From positions 1 through 25,090 of the IMG/VR virus record IMGVR_UViG_3300048447_000259: 25,090 nucleotides of DNA. One strand, given 5' to 3'. Numbering within the stretch: the first letter of the stretch is position 1; each line of letters starts with the position of its first letter. Source of the DNA: a virus. The notes under the pieces were generated by a model. That model saw only the letters and a list, made by a program, of their open reading frames with translations. It was not told the origin of the DNA and did not search any database. Both the position numbers and the translations under genes were made by a program. Positions 15,782 through 23,642 of this stretch are shown here, piece after piece.

Positions 15782-16699
15782 TTATCTCCCAAATAAACTT
15801 CCTAAACCATAAATACCAGCAGCACTAGATAATGCTTGACTTAACGGCCCCACAGTTCCTGCAGAAGGAGCTGAAGTTTGAGTTGAGTAAGCTTGAGGTT
15901 GACCAGATAATAATCCTCCTACAACTGATTGACCGAATTGTATTCTGTTGTATGGTTCAAAAGCTGCCATTTGATTTGCTTGTGCTTGTGCATCTAGAAC
16001 TGCTTGTTGGTAACCAAGGTTCGCTGTTCCTGCTCCACCTATTTGTTGGATATTAGCTGCTGCTAAACTAGGTTGTAATGATGCTAATCCTACTTGTTGC
16101 TGTTGCGCTTGAGCCGCTGCATTTTGTGCTTGTGCAAATGCTTGCGCTTGTAACTGTGCATTTAATAATGTTCTGTCTTGTAAAGACTGTGCACCAAATT
16201 CTGCTTCTGCAACTTGTCCTCTTCCTTGGCCAAAGGCTCCTTGAGCAACTTGACTTCCCATTAATTGATTTCTTGAAATTTCTCTTTGTCTATCAAACTC
16301 TGCTAATGAAGTATCAATTACTTCTTGTTGATATGGTGACATAAATTCTTGATAAGCATTTGGACCTGAATAAGCTGCAGCTTGATCTAAGAATGGTTGA
16401 TATCCTGCAATACCTGTACCTGCTCCAATTCCTGTTACAGCTCCAGTTTCTGGATCAAATTGTAATTGACCTAATCCCGCTTGATCTGCTGCTAGTTGTT
16501 GTGCTCTTTGTGTTAAAACATTTTGTTCTGCAACAGAAGGTGCAAATGCTCCTGTATCAATGGGTTTAGATATAAGACCTGGGGTAATAGTTCCATCAGC
16601 TTGTTTTTTACCTAAAACTGTTTCTAATAAAGTTTCTCCAGCTGCCTCTAAATAAGGTGCTGGTCTTGATATGGAAGTTTGTATTACATCATCAGCCAT
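15782..16699 (-). CDS. 305-aa Ala/Gln-rich internal virion protein
   Basis: Residues about 140-250 are strongly biased to Ala and Gln (QLQAQAFAQAQNAAAQAQQQQ region, truncated here), with long helical character. The first 100 residues include a Pro/Gly-rich loop, and the C-terminus is Gly-rich, ending FGR. There is no catalytic motif. Ala/Gln-rich helical proteins at this place in a podovirus tail module resemble the small ejection proteins (T7 gp14 or P22 gp7 type), which form helical bundles that insert into the host membrane. The ATG at 16699 shares one base with the stop of the 578-aa gene (TAATG). The compositional bias produces long open frames on the opposite strand that are not genes. 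Function is inferred from composition and order. Confidence 0.65.
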   Translation of the reverse strand: MADDVIQTSISRPAPYLEAAGETLLETVLGKKQADGTITPGLISKPIDTGAFAPSVAEQNVLTQRAQQLAADQAGLGQLQFDPETGAVTGIGAGTGIAGYQPFLDQAAAYSGPNAYQEFMSPYQQEVIDTSLAEFDRQREISRNQLMGSQVAQGAFGQGRGQVAEAEFGAQSLQDRTLLNAQLQAQAFAQAQNAAAQAQQQQVGLASLQPSLAAANIQQIGGAGTANLGYQQAVLDAQAQANQMAAFEPYNRIQFGQSVVGGLLSGQPQAYSTQTSAPSAGTVGPLSQALSSAAGIYGLGSLFGR

Positions 16700-18435
16700 T
16701 ATGCTTTTCCTTCTAGAGCTTTCATAGTTTGATACATACGTTGAGCTCCTTTATTAATATTTCCACCGCCTGCTGCTCTTACAGCATCAGCAGTAAAGAC
16801 AAATTCATTATTAGATAACATTGCAGGAATATCATCAGCTTTTTCTTTTACACCAATTGGTGGAACAAATCCACCTGTTTCTCTAAAATCCATTTCTTTT
16901 ACACCTACTGGATTTTCTCTGATAGGTACTTCAGATCCCATAGCATAGTTGTTTCTAATACTTGTAATACCACCATCTTTAAAACCCATTATTTCTCTAT
17001 ATTCTTCTTCTGATATTTGACCTTTTTTATAAGCTTTTTCTGCATACATTCTCATAGCTTCGTCTCTAGTATTTTCTGATAATGTATTCATACCTTTTTC
17101 ACTCATAACTTCATCTAACATAAACCTATCCATAGGTTTTTCTTTTGGTATAATTATTTTTTCTTGAGCTAACAATCCAATACCACTAGAGTCATCACTT
17201 GGAAGAGCTCTATACATTGTTGTATCAGAGTCATCACTTGGAAGAGCTCTATACATTGTTGTATCATCATCTTTATCTTTTTTTAAAAATTTACGAAGAA
17301 AAGTAATAGGAGATAATCCCATTAATAAATCATTTGTCAAAGGAGTCATATCTTCTCCAATCATTTCTTCATTTTCTTCTAAAGTAATACTTGGTATTCC
17401 ACCACCTTCTAAATTAGCTCTACCGCCTTTAGCAAATTTTTTAAAGTATTGTTCTGCAAATTCATCTATAGTCATACCAGTTCCTTTTTCACCACCTAAT
17501 TCCATATACATTTTAGTAACCATAGAATTATATTTAGTATTACCACTTCCACCTTCTAAGAAATTAACTCGACCACCTTGAGCAAAGTTCGCTGGATCTA
17601 ATGTTACCGCAAATGCTTCTTTATAACCTTCTTTGTCAGCGTTATACATATCTTCTGTATATTCATCATCTTCTAAACCTGCTTCGTCAGCTAATTTTTT
17701 AGCTTCTATATAACTACTAACTCCAGCTAATGTTGAATACAATGCTGTAGTATCTAAACTACCATCTTTTTTTGTGTAAATAGATTTTAATGCTTTACCA
17801 CCAAGTTCTTTTGCAGCATTACCCATTTTACTAATATCACCACTTATTAAATCTTTACTTAATTCTCCAACTGTTTTTTTACCTGTATCAACTGCAGTTT
17901 TTTCAAATACAGATAATGCATCATCTGTTAAGTACTGAGCTGGGTCACCGGACATTGGAGGAGCATTTGATACAACATCAGAAGGTGGAGTACCACCAAA
18001 CATTTCATATTGACCTAGTTTTAATCCTGTGTCCACACCAATAGGTGAGCTTCCTAAACTTTTAATACCTGACATCATACCACCAGAAAAATCTGCACCT
18101 GCAAATGGATTAATACCTTTTTGAAAACCTGCCCCACCTGCAAATCTAGCTAATTGTCCACCACCATATGTTAGAGCGGCGTTTCTTAATGATTTACCAA
18201 TACGACCTGTTTTATCAAAACCACCTATACCTGCCATACCTGCTGCAAGTAATGGGTTAAAAGGTGCAACAAATGGTGCGGCCTTTGTAGCAATTTCTGC
18301 TAGTTCATTAGGTATAACTTTTCTTACAAATTTTTTAAGTTTACTTCCTAATCCAAATTGTTCTCTTGGAGCGACATCCATTATACCGCCTCCTGCTCGT
18401 AATTGTCTGTTCATTTGCATTCTAGATATTGTCAT
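16699..18435 (-). CDS. 578-aa virion protein with GGR motifs and DDIPAMLS-type C-terminus
   Basis: It opens with a basic, Gly-rich stretch (QLRAGGGIM), followed by helical and Ala/Gly-rich hydrophobic regions. Related motifs occur at about 283-295 (FAQGGRVNFLEGG), 334-346 (FAKGGRANLEGGG) and 483 (FKDGG). A 13-residue tandem repeat with core TMYRALPSDDS lies at about 390-415. The C-terminus (524-578) carries VPPIGVKEKADDIPAMLSNNEF and then a conserved Gly-rich helix. A DD-[IV]PA-[ML]-LS-x-x-EFV pattern is recurrent in phage structural proteins, but its role is undefined. There is no Shine-Dalgarno at the ATG; other Met codons lie at residues 6 and 8. It is probably the first gene of the internal-protein cluster. 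Confidence 0.65.
   Translation of the reverse strand: MTISRMQMNRQLRAGGGIMDVAPREQFGLGSKLKKFVRKVIPNELAEIATKAAPFVAPFNPLLAAGMAGIGGFDKTGRIGKSLRNAALTYGGGQLARFAGGAGFQKGINPFAGADFSGGMMSGIKSLGSSPIGVDTGLKLGQYEMFGGTPPSDVVSNAPPMSGDPAQYLTDDALSVFEKTAVDTGKKTVGELSKDLISGDISKMGNAAKELGGKALKSIYTKKDGSLDTTALYSTLAGVSSYIEAKKLADEAGLEDDEYTEDMYNADKEGYKEAFAVTLDPANFAQGGRVNFLEGGSGNTKYNSMVTKMYMELGGEKGTGMTIDEFAEQYFKKFAKGGRANLEGGGIPSITLEENEEMIGEDMTPLTNDLLMGLSPITFLRKFLKKDKDDDTTMYRALPSDDSDTTMYRALPSDDSSGIGLLAQEKIIIPKEKPMDRFMLDEVMSEKGMNTLSENTRDEAMRMYAEKAYKKGQISEEEYREIMGFKDGGITSIRNNYAMGSEVPIRENPVGVKEMDFRETGGFVPPIGVKEKADDIPAMLSNNEFVFTADAVRAAGGGNINKGAQRMYQTMKALEGKA
17189..17266. repeat. Exact 39-bp tandem duplication in the 578-aa gene
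   Basis: Two identical 39-base units, 17189-17227 and 17228-17266, duplicate 13 codons in frame (core TMYRALPSDD, acidic ends). No base differs between copies, so the event is recent or maintained. It lies in a Gly- and Asp-rich linker. Confidence 0.95.
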
Positions 18436-18488
18436 AGTTTAATAGTTTATAATGTAAAAGAGCAGGGAATGAAACCTGTAATTATTGG

Positions 18489-18517
18489 AATTTACTAGAT
18501 TTTACTTAACTAGTCAA
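18489..18517 (-). promoter_or_regulatory. Weak candidate promoter upstream of the internal-protein genes
   Basis: The 74-bp gap 18436-18509 is one of the few real spaces in the virion cluster. A TTGACT (minus strand, 18517-18512) and TAAATT (18494-18489) are separated by 17 bases, so transcription could begin about 45 bases before the 578-aa gene. The -35 overlaps the end of the glycosyltransferase gene, and the -10 is weak. Confidence 0.3.
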
Positions 18518-19334
18518 TCTTTTTAAGATTATGTTTCATGTCTGTATATAGGTTTCCAGTGTACCTATATTCACCAATATGAGTAATATCATCACCTACA
18601 TATAAGTGACATTTACCTCCTATTTCAGTCCATCTTTTACAGAATCCAAAATCTTCACCATAATATCTTTTATTTTCTGGATCATGATATGTATCAAAAA
18701 AATTATAATAAAAAGGTTTATTAGATCCTTCTCCATTTATAATAGTAGGTTGATTTATTTTTAGACTAGGATATGCTTCAATCATTTTTTCAAACACATT
18801 TTTCTGAATCAACATACATCCTGTTGGTGCATGAGATACTTCCATAACATGTTGTTTTACAGAGATATGTTCTTTATTCTCTAATTTAATTGGCCATGTA
18901 AAACCCATCTTAGAAAGTAATTCTGGAGTCATTTCAGGATTCATTCTTTTATGAATCTTTTGCCAATCTATTGATTTTAAAGGATACGGAGCAGCTATAA
19001 CTTCTTTATCTGCTTTTACCATACTAAATATAGTTTCAGCATTAAATTCAATATCTGAATCTACAAATAAAAAATGAGTGTATGGTACCTTCTTTGATTC
19101 TTCCATAAAATTAGATACACATAAGTTTCTACCTTGTGTAACTAAAGAAGATTTTAATAATGCAAAGCTTACACCTACTCTTTCTTGTGCACATCTTTGT
19201 TGAAATGATAATAGAGCTTGTGTAAAATGAATTGAACATTCACTATGTACTGGTGTTGCTACAAAGATAATTGGTTTTTTTTCTGATAAAGATTCTTCTT
19301 TATTTACCCATATAGGTTTACTTGGATCTTGCAT
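18510..19334 (-). CDS. GT-A type glycosyltransferase
   Basis: A 274-aa soluble protein with the GT-A layout. A first strand (IIFVATPVHS, 22-31) leads to the conserved TQGRN block (66-70). A DxD-type metal and sugar-nucleotide motif follows (FVDSD, Asp92 and Asp94). Later come TGCML (171-175) and a Gly-Glu-Asp acid motif (GED, 226-228), then a His (THIG, 251-254) that could be a metal ligand. It resembles phage-encoded GT2-like transferases. Substrate and acceptor are unknown. It overlaps the preceding GT-B gene by 17 bases, so the two are a pair. It may modify the virion or the host surface. Confidence 0.8.
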   Translation of the reverse strand: MQDPSKPIWVNKEESLSEKKPIIFVATPVHSECSIHFTQALLSFQQRCAQERVGVSFALLKSSLVTQGRNLCVSNFMEESKKVPYTHFLFVDSDIEFNAETIFSMVKADKEVIAAPYPLKSIDWQKIHKRMNPEMTPELLSKMGFTWPIKLENKEHISVKQHVMEVSHAPTGCMLIQKNVFEKMIEAYPSLKINQPTIINGEGSNKPFYYNFFDTYHDPENKRYYGEDFGFCKRWTEIGGKCHLYVGDDITHIGEYRYTGNLYTDMKHNLKKID

Positions 19335-20253
19335 TTAACGCTCCTTCTAAAAATCTTGACCAAGAACCACCTTGTCTGTCCCAGTTATAGAAACTAGTTG
19401 TGTAGTTCATTTGGTTATATAAATGACTCTGTATTTTTTGTGAATTTAGGTTTGGTGCTATTCCATCTATTGCTGCTGCAAAATTAGCTGCTAAAGATTT
19501 AAAATCTTTTTGATATGGAATGTAAGCAGGATACTCAGCTCCTGTTTCATACAAAGCTCCATAATTTGTTGTAATACAATATAAACCTGCAGTCATTGCT
19601 TCAACTAAAGATATACAAAAAGTCTCTTCCCATATATTAGGATAAACGAACATGTCATATTTGTGTAAGTTTTCTTTTATGTATTCATTTGGTTTGTAAC
19701 CAATATAATTAACATTAGGTAAATTTCTTGCTTGTTCATACAATTCAAGGTAATGTTTATCATTATTTTCTTTAAAAGCTTGACCATATACTTCACAAGA
19801 AGAATAAACATCTAATTCAACATTAGGACTCTTAACCATCTGCATAGCAGCTAACATTACATTCAAACCTCTCCACGGAGTTGGGTGAAATATAAGTCTT
19901 ATTTTTTCTCTTGGTTGTTCCAGGTTTCTTGGTTTAATTTTATCTACACCATTTTTTATAACTACAGATCTATCTGTCGGTATATCAAAAAACATTCTAA
20001 ACTTTTCATAATTCCAATGACTATTGAATACATACCAATCATATTTTTTATGATTGTTCTTATCTTTAAACCATGGGTTTAAATTAGGTTGATCATATGA
20101 ATTTTTCTGCCACAAGATATTCATCTTTGTTGGATGAAGTGGAATCTTTTCTGGTACCGATGTTGTAATTTGAACTTGATCCAATAACTTTGAATCAACA
20201 TATTTTCTTAAATACTCTAACTGAAGTTCAGTTCCGCCTCTAGCTTCTTTCAT
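19318..20253 (-). CDS. GT-B type glycosyltransferase (GT4-like)
   Basis: A 311-aa retaining-type transferase. The N-terminus has the GGTE (6-9) block normally found near the start of GT4 domains. NGVD (101-104) precedes the nucleotide-sugar half, a HPTPWRG block (123-129) follows, and EEX7E (Glu210-Glu218, EETFCISLVEA) is the classic EX7E signature. It is shorter than most GT4 enzymes (about 370-400 aa), mainly in the N-terminal half. The start has AAAGGA upstream. It lies just after a 56-aa gene and overlaps the GT-A gene by 17 bases. Probably cytoplasmic and active on an unidentified glycan. Confidence 0.85.
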   Translation of the reverse strand: MKEARGGTELQLEYLRKYVDSKLLDQVQITTSVPEKIPLHPTKMNILWQKNSYDQPNLNPWFKDKNNHKKYDWYVFNSHWNYEKFRMFFDIPTDRSVVIKNGVDKIKPRNLEQPREKIRLIFHPTPWRGLNVMLAAMQMVKSPNVELDVYSSCEVYGQAFKENNDKHYLELYEQARNLPNVNYIGYKPNEYIKENLHKYDMFVYPNIWEETFCISLVEAMTAGLYCITTNYGALYETGAEYPAYIPYQKDFKSLAANFAAAIDGIAPNLNSQKIQSHLYNQMNYTTSFYNWDRQGGSWSRFLEGALNARSK

Positions 20254-20268
20254 ACTATCCTTTATGTT

Positions 20269-20439
20269 TTATTTTTTCATTAAATTCTGTAAAACTTCTA
20301 ATCCTTTATTTGTTACAGTAACTGTAACATCTTCTACTATGTCTGGTCCTTCCATTTTTTCTTTAGAAACTTTTCCTGTTTTTTTGTTTCTATAAGAAAT
20401 TTCTGTCTCGCACTCTATTTTTGGTATTTCTTTATCCAT
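20269..20439 (-). CDS. 56-aa hypothetical protein
   Basis: The frame starts 8 bases inside the end of the 111-aa gene and ends just before the Shine-Dalgarno of the glycosyltransferase. It is a small, acidic/basic mixed protein (MDKEIPKIECETEI) with a regular beta-like part (VEDVTVTVTNKGLEVL) and a Lys-rich end. No Shine-Dalgarno is clear, so translation probably depends on coupling to the preceding gene. Filling the only 178-bp gap between genes and keeping an open frame with ordinary codon use are the main support. Function unknown. Confidence 0.6.
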   Translation of the reverse strand: MDKEIPKIECETEISYRNKKTGKVSKEKMEGPDIVEDVTVTVTNKGLEVLQNLMKK

Positions 20440-20767
20440 TTTCTTGTGATCTATCTATCAGAAGATAGCTCACTTGTCCAGTGATCTCGTTAGCATTATC
20501 TGCTTGCAATTTTAATATATCACCTTCTTCCATATTAATTACATCTTTAGCTAAATTTTCTGTGGATTTATTTAATTCAGCATGTGCTATTTCAATATCA
20601 GATCCTCCATTTTTTTTTAAATATAAATCTACATCAACATTACTAGATGTAGCATGACTAACTTGTACAGCTTTTACAATAGCTATTGATGAAGTATTAA
20701 TTGTTAAAACAGTTGTAAGACCTGTAGTTGTTAATTCAAACGTTTCACTTTTATAAAAATTTGCCAT
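20432..20767 (-). CDS. 111-aa beta-rich small virion protein
   Basis: The start is MANFYKSETFELTTTGLTTV, then alternating hydrophobic and polar strands (IAIVKAVQVSHATSSNVDVDLYLKK). Next come a GDILKLQ block and a strand (QVSYLLIDRS) at the end. The alternation suggests a small beta sandwich. Similar short proteins with an MANFYKS-type start and a GD-x-x-K-x-Q block are, as I recall, recurrent in marine phage structural gene sets, with no assigned function. Its start and the 54-aa gene stop form a TAATG overlap. Its position between the tail protein and the glycosyltransferases fits a tail or capsid decoration component. Confidence 0.7.
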   Translation of the reverse strand: MANFYKSETFELTTTGLTTVLTINTSSIAIVKAVQVSHATSSNVDVDLYLKKNGGSDIEIAHAELNKSTENLAKDVINMEEGDILKLQADNANEITGQVSYLLIDRSQENG

Positions 20768-20931
20768 TAACTAAAAAACCAGTTTTTCCGGTCCTCCTCA
20801 TTTCTTAAATCTTGTTGATAACCAAAATTAAGTTGGTTCTTCATTGTATCTAATGCTTCTAATTGTTGACGTTGATTAGAGGCATCGTATTCTTGTGATG
20901 GTTCTGGTATATATATTGTAACTTTAGCCAT
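20767..20931 (-). CDS. 54-aa hypothetical protein in tail cluster
   Basis: The frame has one-base stop-start overlaps (TAATG) with genes on both sides, which strongly supports its reality. The protein starts MAKVTIYIPEPSQEYDASNQ, has a Gln/Asn-rich helical middle (RQQLEALDTMKNQLNFGYQQ) and ends in a charged, aromatic tail (RKNWFFS). It has no membrane segment and no known family. Tight translational linkage to the 646-aa tail protein suggests a role in tail assembly or a minor virion component, by inference. Confidence 0.7.
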   Translation of the reverse strand: MAKVTIYIPEPSQEYDASNQRQQLEALDTMKNQLNFGYQQDLRNEEDRKNWFFS

Positions 20932-22871
20932 TATCTTCTTCCGTCTGGTTGTACATCTACTCTAAATGTACCATATCTCCAGTTTTCATCAACCAGAGTA
21001 TTCTCAATTTTTATATTTGCAAGTCTTCCTCTAACTCTAGTATCTATTTTATCTGTATTATTATCTACATTAAAAACAGAAGTGGTACTATTTCCTGCAA
21101 TTGGATAATCTTTTGTATTTATAGTTACTTGTGATGTTCCCTGTAAGTTTTTAAAGTCAGGTAAAAATCTTCTTACTTTAACAAAAAACTCTCCTGTTCC
21201 TTCGGGTCCTAGAGGTAAATCAAAATCCCCTGATTTAACAAAAGCTTGTATAGCATTTGTTGTTCCATTTAATAATACTTCATTAAGACCAATTTCATGT
21301 AAGAATAAAGTACCTGCTCCAAATCTATTTGTTACTCCATTGACAGTTGGAAAGCTTGGTGTTGCTGTAGGGTCATATGAAGTTGCATAAGGATTTGGAT
21401 ACACATCTGAATCAACATACGAAGATCTTTTTAGACTAGATATTGACCAAGTGTTTTCTACATAATTATAACTAATCATTCTATCGTTTTGAGTTGAAGG
21501 ATTGTCCGTTGGAGTACCTTGTGGGTAGAACCAAATTATTTCATTAAACAAAGAGTTATGAGAACCATAAACAATTTCTGTAGAGTTAAAATTTAAACCT
21601 AAATTATTACCAGTTACTGAAAATACAAAGTCTTCTATTAAAGATGGTAATATTTTTACAGTACCATCATAAACAAAGAATCCACCAGATAGACCCATCC
21701 AATAAACTTTACCATCTGCATATATAGCAGCATGTTGTCCTAAACAACCACAGTTGGTACCTACTTGTCTAATAGAGAAAGTAAAAGGTGGACCAACGAA
21801 TTGTATTACATAAGCAGCTGTATCAGTTAAAACTAATGTATAATCTTTTCCTGGAACAGCAGTTACAATTTTGTTACCAGCATCTAATCTAAATGTACCA
21901 GCAGTATTAGTTGCTGTTGGTTGATAAACAGTAAAATCTTCTTGATCAGAAAATCTAATAAACATTGGATCTTGTGTAGTTGGATCACCAAGTGTCTGTT
22001 CAGTTCCAATATGCATTAAATGTCTATCTCTATCTGAAACAACTGTTAAACGAGAAGCTGTAGGAGCTCCTGACATTATAGTTGCTCTATTATCTAATGG
22101 GTTAGATACTCCAGGATTCCATATAAATGTTTCACCATCTTTTATAGTAGCAACCAGAATTTGTCCAAAGTTGTCTAATGACCATGAAGCGGGATCAAGT
22201 ACAATACCTTCTTCAGTAGAAGATGTATCTTCACCCCAACCAAAGTCAGAGTCATCCCAAACACCTGTACCCCAACCATAACCATATGTTTGAATAGTAG
22301 GACCAATAGATACATAAGGATTTATTGTAGCTCCTCCTGCTGCAGTCATTCCTGTTCCTGTTTCAGTAGAAGGCATTGTTATTGTAAAAGTATTTGAAGT
22401 TGGAACAGTAATTACTTCAAAAGTATTAGTTGTAAAATCATCTGTAGTAAAACTTGTAGCTCCTCCACCTGGTAATGTTACAGAAGTAAATGTAAAATAA
22501 TCTCCAACAGCTAATGTATGTCCTGTTGCATTAACAGTTACAGTTGCTGATCCATTTGTTGAAGTAAAAGTAGCTCCTGTTATAGCAGTTCCTAATGGAG
22601 TTGCATCGTAATATCTTCCTTCATAATAAATAAGTAAAAGTTTTGAAGTTCCAATGGCCATGTAGTTTCTACCATCTAGAGCTGACCAAGTGTGTATAGC
22701 TCTTGCAGGACCTGAAAAAGTATCTGAACCTGTAGCTTGCCAACCACCTATTTTTTCTGGTTGACCATATCTAAACCTAATAAAGTCTGCATCTATCCAT
22801 TGTCCTTCTGCTCCAGAAGGAGTATCTGATTTATTTATTCCAGGTGTGATTTTAACAGTTTGTAAAGCCAT
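20931..22871 (-). CDS. 646-aa beta-rich tail protein, nozzle/DNA-stabilisation type
   Basis: The N-terminus (GINKSDTPSGAEGQWIDADF, 11-30) followed by repeated short beta strands with Gly-Trp and Gly-Gly turns resembles podovirus tail nozzle or packaged-DNA-stabilisation proteins such as P22 gp10 and T7 gp12, which are beta-propellers. Residues about 98-185 form a separate Thr/Ser/Val/Gly-rich beta domain (for example VGDYFTFTSV) that looks inserted between propeller strands. The C-terminal part ends with RYGTFRVDVQPDGRR. A 47-bp gap with a small AT hairpin precedes the gene, and the next gene overlaps its stop by one base. Tail location is well supported by composition and order. The exact homology is not proven. 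Confidence 0.65.
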   Translation of the reverse strand: MALQTVKITPGINKSDTPSGAEGQWIDADFIRFRYGQPEKIGGWQATGSDTFSGPARAIHTWSALDGRNYMAIGTSKLLLIYYEGRYYDATPLGTAITGATFTSTNGSATVTVNATGHTLAVGDYFTFTSVTLPGGGATSFTTDDFTTNTFEVITVPTSNTFTITMPSTETGTGMTAAGGATINPYVSIGPTIQTYGYGWGTGVWDDSDFGWGEDTSSTEEGIVLDPASWSLDNFGQILVATIKDGETFIWNPGVSNPLDNRATIMSGAPTASRLTVVSDRDRHLMHIGTEQTLGDPTTQDPMFIRFSDQEDFTVYQPTATNTAGTFRLDAGNKIVTAVPGKDYTLVLTDTAAYVIQFVGPPFTFSIRQVGTNCGCLGQHAAIYADGKVYWMGLSGGFFVYDGTVKILPSLIEDFVFSVTGNNLGLNFNSTEIVYGSHNSLFNEIIWFYPQGTPTDNPSTQNDRMISYNYVENTWSISSLKRSSYVDSDVYPNPYATSYDPTATPSFPTVNGVTNRFGAGTLFLHEIGLNEVLLNGTTNAIQAFVKSGDFDLPLGPEGTGEFFVKVRRFLPDFKNLQGTSQVTINTKDYPIAGNSTTSVFNVDNNTDKIDTRVRGRLANIKIENTLVDENWRYGTFRVDVQPDGRR

Positions 22872-22892
22872 GATATTCTTATTGTTATAATA

Positions 22893-22912
22893 CTATATAC
22901 CTAAATATATAG
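22893..22912 (-). other. AT-rich 7-bp hairpin between oxygenase and tail gene
   Basis: CTATATA (22893-22899) and TATATAG (22906-22912) pair perfectly around a six-base loop. It occupies the 47-bp gap upstream of the tail protein gene. No T-run follows in the transcribed direction, so termination is unlikely. A role in ribosome access or as part of a weak promoter is possible. Confidence 0.35.
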
Positions 22913-22918
22913 AAAAAT

Positions 22919-23596
22919 CTATAATTTTTTCCAGGTGTCAGGAGAAGGAAAACAATGCTCTGATTTTAAACCGGGTTTCATTGTAATTAAGACATCACCA
23001 GATATAGAAATTCTAGGTATTTTAGTCTGATTTATCTCTGTTTCATGAGACATATTACTTGGGAATATTATAATACTGCCAGTCTGAGCTGGTACAGTCA
23101 TACTGCTGTAATTAACTTCATTAAACTCTGTAAAATATTCTTTTCTAGAAGGTATATATAAATGATTATTATATTCTAGATTAGATACAAATTTTAAATT
23201 ACCTTGGTTCTCGGCTCTTGGATAATAAACAAAACTAATATGAGAAGCCATGTGTTTATGGTTATGTATATATTGTTCATTAATAGATAATGTAGCCCAT
23301 GATTTTAATATATAAGTATCAAAAACATCAAGGTTATATTTTTGAATATTTAAATACTCTAAAATATGTAATCTAATTTGATCATACAATGGTTTAAATT
23401 TTTTATTTAAATGTAAATTGTCATCTATTTCTTGCAACTCTTTAGGTTTAACATCTGTAGTTCTTGCAAATTGAGAATTAGTTGGAGTTATATCTTTTTC
23501 AATAATAGGTATTATTTTATTATTTATTTTTTCAAAATCATCTACATAGGACATGTAAACATTCTCACCAAAAAACTTATTGAACTGAACTTTCAT
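22919..23596 (-). CDS. Putative 2OG-Fe(II) oxygenase
   Basis: A 225-aa protein with the layout of the small phage 2OG-Fe(II) oxygenase family. A helical N-terminal part is followed by a double-stranded beta-helix with YIHNHKHMASHISFVYY (110-125) and IIIFPSNMSHETEINQ (175-190), then RISISGDVLI. Candidate metal ligands are His111/His113/His115 and His184, and Arg195 may bind the 2OG carboxylate. The usual HxD is replaced by HxH-type spacing, as in TIGR02466-like phage families. It follows a weak GAAGAA Shine-Dalgarno. It lies between the Gly-rich protein and the tail protein, so it may hydroxylate a virion protein or a host component. Catalysis is inferred. Confidence 0.65.
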   Translation of the reverse strand: MKVQFNKFFGENVYMSYVDDFEKINNKIIPIIEKDITPTNSQFARTTDVKPKELQEIDDNLHLNKKFKPLYDQIRLHILEYLNIQKYNLDVFDTYILKSWATLSINEQYIHNHKHMASHISFVYYPRAENQGNLKFVSNLEYNNHLYIPSRKEYFTEFNEVNYSSMTVPAQTGSIIIFPSNMSHETEINQTKIPRISISGDVLITMKPGLKSEHCFPSPDTWKKL

Positions 23597-23642
23597 AATT
23601 TCTTCAGTTAGTATATCAGTAGTCTATTAATTTTTCAATAGG

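Noticed and set aside
15832-16569. Several open frames on the plus strand
   Set aside because: They lie opposite the Ala/Gln-rich virion gene, whose codon bias creates long antisense frames; they lack ribosome sites and read as Leu-rich noise.
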